DNA from: an uncultured Fidelibacterota bacterium
GTDB taxonomy: Bacteria > Fidelibacterota > Fidelibacteria > Fidelibacterales > Fidelibacteraceae
Direction: 5' to 3'
DNA: 5,203 nt
NCBI GenBank assembly: GCA_937862595.1
Contig: CALMFL010000226.1
Span: 1 to 5,203, forward strand
Below, in pieces: positions 1-5,203 of the stretch (the first letter of the stretch is position 1; each line of letters opens with the position of its first letter). Made by a program: the position numbers and the translations under genes. The notes below the pieces were generated by a model. That model was not told where the DNA came from, searched no databases, and saw nothing but the letters and a program-made list of their open reading frames with translations.

Positions 1-27
1 CAGCGATGTGATCAGGATGCGCTTCAT
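1..27 (-). CDS. 5' end of the next operon gene, probably exported (partial)
   Basis: The tamB stop TGA shares its A with an ATG (TGATG), and the frame from that ATG stays open to the window edge for nine codons, reading MKRILITSL. Two basic residues followed by hydrophobic ones look like the start of a signal peptide or membrane anchor. An AAGG lies 11 bases upstream (42 to 39), a weak ribosome site, so re-initiation by ribosomes finishing tamB is likely. Position directly after tamB makes an Omp85-family outer-membrane partner (TamA/BamA type) a reasonable guess, but nothing in nine codons proves it. The true start could also lie further downstream outside the window. Confidence 0.55.
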
Positions 28-3000
28 CAATATTGCAGCCTTAAGCGGACCGAACCGGAAACGTTCTCTTCGTCAGCACTGCCGACGATGGATACATTGT
101 TGTTCAGGCGGTATTCGATCTCTATGTTTAGAGGATCCTCCCGCGAACCCTCATAGGTCAGGTAAAAATTTCGTCCGATGCGCCCCCCGACGACCACGGC
201 GGTCGTATTGTCGATATAGGTCCCCTCTCCCCCCTTGATATCAATGCGGTCCAGTCCGCCGACCCCGCCCAGTTTCTGCATCTGCTGTTCCAGGGGCCGT
301 TCCACCAGGGCGAGCAGGGTGGTCGTTGCGGATTGTCCCGTAACGTTCCCGATCTCTCCGATGGTCAGCTGCTGAACGATCTCGGCCTTGGTATACTGAT
401 TGTCCTCATCGCTGAAATCGATCCTGGGATTGTTCAGTTCGCCGGTAATGGAGGCAATAATGCGGTTCCCCTTGCTGATGTCCTTGTAGGCGACAAAATT
501 GAGCTCATGATTGTTCTCGAACTGATCAAAGGATATGCTCCCCTCTTCCAGCTCAAAAACCGATGCCCAGTAGTTAAAAAATCCCTGCGTCGCTTCCAGT
601 TCCCCCCCGAAGCGGGTAACGTTTTCGGATGCATATTTCAGCAGGGCGATCTCTCCCTGCAGGGTGGCGTCGATGAACTGATTGCGCAGGTACATTTTAT
701 CGACCTGCGCGTTGATCGCATACTCGGTCCGCATCCTGGACGCTTCCGGTGCACCGCCCGGACCGGAACCTCCTGGCCGGCTGAACGCCATTTCGATCAG
801 CCCCTCCCGTATGTTCACATCCCCTGAAACCGTCAGGGTGTCTTTGCCCCTTACCCTCAGATCGACCTCTCCGGTCGTCAGATTGACGTTTTCGTCCAGG
901 GTCACGATCGACATCTGGTCTCCGGTGATACGCAGATCAAAGTCCGGCTCCAGCAGACGGGTCATATCCATATTTCCCCGGACATTAAAATTATAATTGT
1001 TTTCCGTACCTGCATTGCGCAGCCCCAGCGCTCCGGCAAGCGTATAGGATACGGAGGGCAATTTCCCTTGCAAATCCACGCTGAGGGTATTGTCTTTCAT
1101 TACGGCGACCCCGTCGATGTTCCTGATCTCGTTCCCGAGAATGTTCAGGACAAGGCGGCCTTTCCGGACTTCAACGCGCCCGTTTTTAATCGTTTTTCTG
1201 AAATTTCCCTTCAATTCAAATTGCGTAAACAGATCGCCTTTGAACGATTCCACATCGCTGATGAACGGGATCAGATAGATCATTTCATCATCATTCCCCT
1301 GTAAATAGGCGTAAACGGAACTGTCCGGGGAAAAGCGTTCGAACGGCGTGTCGTAGCGCAGATCAAGATGCAGGAACGCGTTGCCGTTGTAGCGGCCGTT
1401 ATTGGCGGTTCCAGAACACTCGTTAAAATAAAGGTACTGGTTGCTGTAATGGACCTTTGCGCGCAGGGTGTCCAGTTTGATCCTGTCGATCGTGGGATTG
1501 ACAACGGAGAGGTCGCCGTTCATTACCGGATCGTTCAGGGTGCCGCTGATGTTCCCGCGCAGATCCCCCGTTCCGGTAATGGAAAGATTTTCAAGGATGA
1601 ACGGCAGCAATTTGGACAGCCGCGCTTGTTTCAGATCGAAATCGGCGCGAAGCGGCTCATCCGGAAGAAGGGTCAGAATATTTTTGTCCTTAAAATTGAC
1701 GACCGCCGGAATATCGGCATCGAATTTCATGGAGCGCTTGCCGGCAAAATCCAGTGAAAGGTCGGCGACCTTGACCTTACGGTCGGCATAGCGAATTCTG
1801 GAATTGATCCTTCGGGCATCGAGACCGAAGGCATGTGCATTTTTCATCAGCATGCGCAGATCGATCGCCGGATCCTGCAAATATCCCTGAATTCCGATAT
1901 TCAGGTCCATCAGTCCCCAAACGCTGTCTTTCATGGTTGAGATCAAAGGAAGCGAGTTCAGCTCGGCGCCGGCAAGGTTGATGCTTCCCCAAATTGAATC
2001 CTTTTCTACGTCCAGAGAACCGTACAGCAGGGCATCACGGTATAAAACATCAAAACGGGACAGGGAGAAACCCTGATCACGGATCGTGAACGAGACGGTA
2101 TCGAGAAGATAGACATCCTGATCCTGATATGTCCCCTTCAGTCCGGTGATGCTGAATTCCTTGAAATCCCTGATCGACCCGGCAATATTCATGTAGTAAT
2201 TTTCATGCGTGACATCGAAATAATCCAGGTAGACCATATCCTGGTCCATACGGATATAGGTCTCAACGGATCCTATCAGGAACGAATCGACGGAGGCATT
2301 TTCAAACGACACCAGCATGCCCCCCTTGTGCTGCGATATCAATTGCTTGGCGTAGAGGGAAAAGTTTAAATTATTGATCTTATAGATGTCATAAATAAGC
2401 GTGTCAAGATTTACGTTCATCTGGATATCGGGGTCCCGGATGCGTCCCAGCAATTTCAGCGTCATCATCACATTTTCGGCTTTCAGTTCGTCAAGGCCGG
2501 GAATTTTCAGATTGTCAAAAGAACTGATATCGCCGTAAATATCCAGATTAACGGAGTCCAGACCGGCGATCTCTCCCCGGACCTTCAGCATGCCCGTCGG
2601 CAAATAGATGTAATTCGTTGAGTCCAGGACGATATTTTCCATTCCGTTGAACAGGATATCACCCTGAACGCTGCTCTTGTTCAGGCCGTAGAGGTCAAGA
2701 AGATCAAAATCATATTTTACTTTCAGCTGATCATCGAAATAGCCGTTGGCACGGAAACGTCCGCGGAAATCGAAATCGGGCAGTGCGGGGAACCACTCGG
2801 ACGGCACGAAGGCATGCGCATAAAAGGTCGTCGAGATGTATTTGTCTTTCAGTCCGTAGGATCCGTAAAGGGAAATATCGGTAGTCGGATTCTTAAAATT
2901 TGCCTGAAGCAGATGCAGATAGTCATTTTTATATTCGACGCTGATCCCCGCGTTCCTGATCTTGCTGTTGTTGAGCGTGCCGCTCAGCTCGGCGTTGGCG

Positions 3001-3830
3001 GTAAATTCTTTAAGATCCCCCATCACGTCGAGCCGCAGATGGATCTTATCCTGCTCCTTGATGACGGGCAGGTGCAGATATTTTTCAATTTCCACATCCA
3101 TGATATTGAAGGTGAACTGAAAGCGGAGCGGTTCGGCGTAGCGTATCTTGCCGGAGGACGTGACACGCGCATCATTGAACATAAAATTCAGGTTCAGCAT
3201 CTTTGCAATGCTGTTCTTAACGACGATCTCGCTTGAAAGGTCGTAAACCTGCATATTCAGTGATTCGTTCTGCAGGCGCAGCTGATCGATCTTCAGGACG
3301 GCGCCGTCCTTTCGTCCGGAATAACGGAACTGCAGTTTGTCAACAAGCTGGTAGATCACGGTATCGGGCGTATGGACATACAAATGGATATTTTCCAGAT
3401 CGACATTGTCGATGTGGAAATTGGGGAATGAAATTACGGGGATTTCGGATGTTCCGTCCTTTTCTTTCTTCTCTCCGATGCGGAGATGCAGGGTCGGTTC
3501 GACCAGCCTGAGTTCATCCAGATGGCGCTTCCCCAGAAGCTCAAAGATACCGGCATAGTGCAAATTGACGGTATCGATCTGAAGCATGATCGAGGAATCC
3601 TGCGTTGCGAACTTCAGATAATTGGCCTCGATCGTCGTTTTAAGGCTCTTATTCAAGTCTCGTATGGAAAGATCGTAATCGTATTGCCGTTCGATCCGGT
3701 TACGCAATATCCTGAACACAATGGTAAAACCGACGTCTGTTTTCGTAAAAAAGACGCCGGCAAGTCCAACGATCACTATTAAACCGAATGCTATAAAGTA
3801 TCGTCGTTGTTTTTTGTGTTTTACTGCCAT
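27..3830 (-). CDS. tamB: TamB-like translocation/assembly module protein (AsmA-like, DUF490 C-terminal domain)
   Basis: 1267 residues, close to E. coli TamB (about 1260). Residues 4-10 are basic (KHKKQRR), followed by one hydrophobic helix at about 11-28, which predicts an inner-membrane signal anchor with the rest in the periplasm. The long middle is alternating polar/hydrophobic beta-strand sequence with recurring G-x-h-x-[DN]P-x-h units (GRIRDPDI, GYLQDPAI, GTLNDPVM, GELNNPRI), as in AsmA/TamB beta-groove proteins. The DUF490 (TamB C-terminal) domain occupies roughly 880-1267: NGRVEVRKGRLVL near 883, GDVNIREGLIEMAF, YAINAQVDKMYL near 1037, ATQGFFNYWASVFELEEGSI near 1080, ITGELNNPRIDF, AEIVQQLTIGEI, and a terminal VVVGGRIGRNFYLTYEG plus IEIEYRLNNN. 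One cysteine only (Cys805), fitting an exported protein. Family role: a hydrophobic groove spanning the periplasm for phospholipid transport and/or outer-membrane protein assembly with an Omp85 partner. The start is the ATG inside the end of folD; its ribosome site is weak, suggesting coupling. Family assignment is secure; the exact role in this organism is inferred. Confidence 0.93.
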   Translation of the reverse strand: MAVKHKKQRRYFIAFGLIVIVGLAGVFFTKTDVGFTIVFRILRNRIERQYDYDLSIRDLNKSLKTTIEANYLKFATQDSSIMLQIDTVNLHYAGIFELLGKRHLDELRLVEPTLHLRIGEKKEKDGTSEIPVISFPNFHIDNVDLENIHLYVHTPDTVIYQLVDKLQFRYSGRKDGAVLKIDQLRLQNESLNMQVYDLSSEIVVKNSIAKMLNLNFMFNDARVTSSGKIRYAEPLRFQFTFNIMDVEIEKYLHLPVIKEQDKIHLRLDVMGDLKEFTANAELSGTLNNSKIRNAGISVEYKNDYLHLLQANFKNPTTDISLYGSYGLKDKYISTTFYAHAFVPSEWFPALPDFDFRGRFRANGYFDDQLKVKYDFDLLDLYGLNKSSVQGDILFNGMENIVLDSTNYIYLPTGMLKVRGEIAGLDSVNLDIYGDISSFDNLKIPGLDELKAENVMMTLKLLGRIRDPDIQMNVNLDTLIYDIYKINNLNFSLYAKQLISQHKGGMLVSFENASVDSFLIGSVETYIRMDQDMVYLDYFDVTHENYYMNIAGSIRDFKEFSITGLKGTYQDQDVYLLDTVSFTIRDQGFSLSRFDVLYRDALLYGSLDVEKDSIWGSINLAGAELNSLPLISTMKDSVWGLMDLNIGIQGYLQDPAIDLRMLMKNAHAFGLDARRINSRIRYADRKVKVADLSLDFAGKRSMKFDADIPAVVNFKDKNILTLLPDEPLRADFDLKQARLSKLLPFILENLSITGTGDLRGNISGTLNDPVMNGDLSVVNPTIDRIKLDTLRAKVHYSNQYLYFNECSGTANNGRYNGNAFLHLDLRYDTPFERFSPDSSVYAYLQGNDDEMIYLIPFISDVESFKGDLFTQFELKGNFRKTIKNGRVEVRKGRLVLNILGNEIRNIDGVAVMKDNTLSVDLQGKLPSVSYTLAGALGLRNAGTENNYNFNVRGNMDMTRLLEPDFDLRITGDQMSIVTLDENVNLTTGEVDLRVRGKDTLTVSGDVNIREGLIEMAFSRPGGSGPGGAPEASRMRTEYAINAQVDKMYLRNQFIDATLQGEIALLKYASENVTRFGGELEATQGFFNYWASVFELEEGSISFDQFENNHELNFVAYKDISKGNRIIASITGELNNPRIDFSDEDNQYTKAEIVQQLTIGEIGNVTGQSATTTLLALVERPLEQQMQKLGGVGGLDRIDIKGGEGTYIDNTTAVVVGGRIGRNFYLTYEGSREDPLNIEIEYRLNNNVSIVGSADEENVSGSVRLRLQY

Positions 3831-3835
3831 TTTTT
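3821..3835 (-). other. folD/tamB overlap with A6 run at the tamB start
   Basis: On the minus strand the sequence reads CGCAAAAAATGGCAGTAAAA. folD uses CGC AAA AAA TGG CAG TAA, while tamB starts at the ATG formed by the last A of the run (ATG GCA GTA AAA). The genes overlap by 10 bases, and no clear Shine-Dalgarno element lies just upstream (the preceding bases are GAACAATTGAACCGC). Translation of tamB is therefore probably coupled to termination of folD, helped by the A-rich initiation region. Confidence 0.6.
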
Positions 3836-4717
3836 GCGGTTCAATTGTTCTTCAGCCGCCTTTACGGTATTTTGCATTAACATGGCGATCGTCATCAGCC
3901 CGACGCCGCCCGGTACGGGCGTGATTGCGGTGCTTTTATCTTTAACCTCATCAAATGCCACGTCACCGACCAGACGGGTCCCGCTCTTTTTTGCGGCATC
4001 CGGAATGCGGTTCATTCCGACATCAATGATCACGGCGCCTTTTTTGACCATATCGGCAGTGATCATTTCCGGCACCCCTGCCGCGACGATAAGGATGTCC
4101 GCTTGCAAGGTATGTTCCGTGATATCCTTTGTTCCCGTATGGCAAACCGTCACGGTTGCATTCGCGCCGGGCAGGCGTTGATACATCAGGTTGACCATCG
4201 GTTTTCCGACAATGTTCGAACGACCGACCACAACAACATGTTTCCCGCTGGTTCCGATATCGTAGTAACGCAGCATTTCCATTACGCCTGCGGGAGTACA
4301 GGGTAAGAAAGCTTCCTTGCCGAGGATCAGCCGCCCTACGTTCTCGGGGTGAAAACCGTCCACGTCTTTTTCGGGAAGGATCCGAAGGGTGATCTCAAAT
4401 TCATCCAGATGCTTCGGCAGGGGCATCTGCACCAACACGCCGTGAAAGCGCGGATCGGCATTCAGCTTGTCAATTAGTGCGTTCAGGGTTTTCTGGTCCG
4501 TATCCGCCGGCAGCAGGATCGTTTCGGAAAGGATGCCCAGGCTTTCGCAGGCTCGGCGTTTGTTGCGAACGTAGACCTGCGATGCGGGGTCGTCACCGAC
4601 AAGTACGACCGCGAGACCGGGTGTAACCCCCTGCTCTTTGCAGCGTGCAATGCGGCCTTTTAAACGTTCAAGAACGGAATCGGCAACTTCTTTTCCCGAC
4701 AGGATCTTCGCTTCCAT
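3821..4717 (-). CDS. folD: Bifunctional methylenetetrahydrofolate dehydrogenase / methenyltetrahydrofolate cyclohydrolase
   Basis: Cytosolic one-carbon enzyme that oxidises 5,10-methylene-THF with NAD(P)+ to methenyl-THF and hydrolyses that to 10-formyl-THF, supplying purine and formyl-Met synthesis. The 298 residues are full length for the family. The N-terminal catalytic domain carries SQVYVRNKRRACE, with Tyr49 and Lys53 at the expected active-site positions, then GVLVQMPLP with Gln97, and KDVDGFHPENVGR with Asp120. PCTPAG lies at 139-144. The Rossmann cofactor domain shows VVVVGRSNIVGKPM (161-174), ATVTVCHTGTKD and IDVGMNR. The C-terminal signature reads PGGVGLMT (269-276), where the usual form is PGGVGPMT, so one conserved Pro is Leu. 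The ATG start is chosen because it gives the normal N-terminus and follows an AAGAGG element. The last ten bases overlap the start of tamB. All key catalytic residues are present, so an active enzyme is expected. NADP versus NAD preference cannot be told from the sequence by eye. Confidence 0.98.
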   Translation of the reverse strand: MEAKILSGKEVADSVLERLKGRIARCKEQGVTPGLAVVLVGDDPASQVYVRNKRRACESLGILSETILLPADTDQKTLNALIDKLNADPRFHGVLVQMPLPKHLDEFEITLRILPEKDVDGFHPENVGRLILGKEAFLPCTPAGVMEMLRYYDIGTSGKHVVVVGRSNIVGKPMVNLMYQRLPGANATVTVCHTGTKDITEHTLQADILIVAAGVPEMITADMVKKGAVIIDVGMNRIPDAAKKSGTRLVGDVAFDEVKDKSTAITPVPGGVGLMTIAMLMQNTVKAAEEQLNRKKWQ

Positions 4718-4721
4718 TGTG

Positions 4722-4727
4722 CCTCTT
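4722..4727 (-). promoter_or_regulatory. Ribosome binding site of folD
   Basis: AAGAGG on the minus strand sits four bases before the folD ATG, within the 12-base gap after the rny stop. It matches a Shine-Dalgarno core (GAGG) but the spacer is short. It supports the chosen folD start and leaves no room for a separate promoter or terminator between rny and folD. Confidence 0.6.
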
Positions 4728-4729
4728 GC

Positions 4730-5203
4730 TTATTTTGCGTACCCGATCGAGCGGTGTTCGCGCAATACGGTGACCTTGATCTGGCCCGGGTACGTCAGTT
4801 CGCTCTGTATCTTGCTTGCAATATCTTCCGCGAGAAGATCGGACGCGGCATCATCGATCTGGGTTTCCTCGACAATGACCCTGACCTCGCGCCCTGCCTG
4901 GATCGCATAGGTTTTGCTGACGCCTCTGAAACTGTTGGATATTTCTTCCAGTTTCTCCATGCGGTGAATATAATTTTCAAGTGTCTGTCCGCGCGCCCCG
5001 CGACGGGATCCGCTGATGGAGTCGGCGGCCTGGACCAGGGCGGAGATCGGATGGATCATCTCCACTTCTTCATGATGGGATTCGATCGCATTGACGACGA
5101 TCTTGTCTTCCTTGTTCCTCCGGGCGATCTCGCCGCCGATCAGCGCGTGGGTCCCTTCAACATTCCTGTCAATGGCTTTCCCGATGTCGTGAAGGAAACC
5201 GGC
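4730..5203 (-). CDS. rny: Ribonuclease Y, C-terminal part (5' end outside window)
   Basis: RNase Y is a membrane-anchored endoribonuclease that starts decay of many mRNAs. The open frame enters at the window edge with no start, giving 157 residues before a TAA stop; the full protein is normally about 510-520 residues, so the N-terminal membrane helix, coiled coil and KH domain lie outside. What is visible is the second half of the HD domain and the C-terminal domain. Fragment residues 3-10 read FLHDIGKA, containing the metal-binding His-Asp pair that names the HD family. They are followed by an EGTHALIGGEIA stretch, the ESHHEE segment and QAADSISGSRRGARG. The tail is strongly family-like: TLENYIHRMEKLEEI, SKTYAIQAGREVRVIV and YPGQIKVTVLRE, ending in GYAK. 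An internal GTG near 5065 is not a true start, since conserved HD sequence continues upstream in frame. folD follows after 12 bases. Identity is very secure; function is known from the family. Confidence 0.96.
   Translation of the reverse strand, partial: AGFLHDIGKAIDRNVEGTHALIGGEIARRNKEDKIVVNAIESHHEEVEMIHPISALVQAADSISGSRRGARGQTLENYIHRMEKLEEISNSFRGVSKTYAIQAGREVRVIVEETQIDDAASDLLAEDIASKIQSELTYPGQIKVTVLREHRSIGYAK

Noticed and set aside
333..827. 164-codon plus-strand open frame
   Set aside because: It lies fully antisense to conserved TamB C-terminal coding sequence and its translation shows no recognisable domain. It is best explained as a shadow frame.
2814..3236. 140-codon plus-strand open frame followed by overlapping ones at 3233-3511 and 3486-3782
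   Set aside because: All are antisense to the continuous TamB frame. Chained antisense frames are expected opposite a long gene of moderate GC, and no family features are visible.
3805..3836. T-rich plus-strand stretch as a possible intrinsic terminator
   Set aside because: No GC-rich stem precedes the T-runs on the plus strand, and no plus-strand gene ends here. The T-runs are the reverse of Lys codons at the folD end and tamB start.
3807..4181. 124-codon plus-strand frame with hydrophobic stretches
   Set aside because: It is antisense to the folD C-terminal half, whose motifs are intact. The hydrophobicity is a by-product of the reverse-complement codons.
4730..5065. A separate 111-residue small gene starting at an internal GTG
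   Set aside because: The same frame continues upstream to the window edge with clear HD-domain sequence (LHDIGKA), so this is the tail of RNase Y, not a stand-alone gene.
1..5203. CRISPR array, tRNA/rRNA gene, insertion sequence or long direct repeats
   Set aside because: No spaced identical repeats, tRNA-like cloverleaf segment, transposase motif or terminal inverted repeat was seen on reading, and coding sequence fills essentially the whole window.

Overview
The window is a gap-free block of genes, all on the minus strand, from a Gram-negative-type (diderm) bacterium. Read in the direction of transcription, from high to low coordinates, the order is: the C-terminal end of ribonuclease Y (rny; 5203 to 4730, upstream part outside the window); complete folD (4717 to 3821; methylene-THF dehydrogenase/cyclohydrolase); a complete 1267-residue TamB-like protein with a DUF490 C-terminal domain (3830 to 27); and the first nine codons of a further gene (27 to 1) that runs off the edge.

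Spacing suggests one transcription unit. There are 12 bases between rny and folD, a 10-base overlap between folD and tamB, and a one-base TGATG overlap between tamB and the next gene. No promoter, terminator, RNA gene, mobile element, CRISPR array or long non-coding stretch was found. The plus-strand open frames are shadows of the tamB and folD coding sequences.

Organism: TamB implies an outer membrane. RNase Y is typical of Firmicutes but also occurs in many diderm phyla and is absent from enterobacteria, which use RNase E. Together with moderate GC, near-zero intergenic space and weak Shine-Dalgarno sequences, this is compatible with a lineage of the Fibrobacteres-Chlorobi-Bacteroidetes (FCB) type or a related candidate phylum. 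That placement is an inference from gene content, not a phylogenetic result.

Functionally the unit joins housekeeping genes (RNA turnover, one-carbon folate metabolism) to an envelope-biogenesis gene. TamB is an inner-membrane-anchored periplasmic bridge thought to carry phospholipid to the outer membrane and/or assist outer-membrane protein assembly, usually with an Omp85 partner (TamA or BamA). The clipped downstream gene, starting MKRILITSL, is a candidate for that partner or another exported protein, but nine codons cannot prove it. I see no clear evidence of a new defence, mobile or biosynthetic system. The points of interest are the gene order, the tight coupling signals and a few residue-level deviations.
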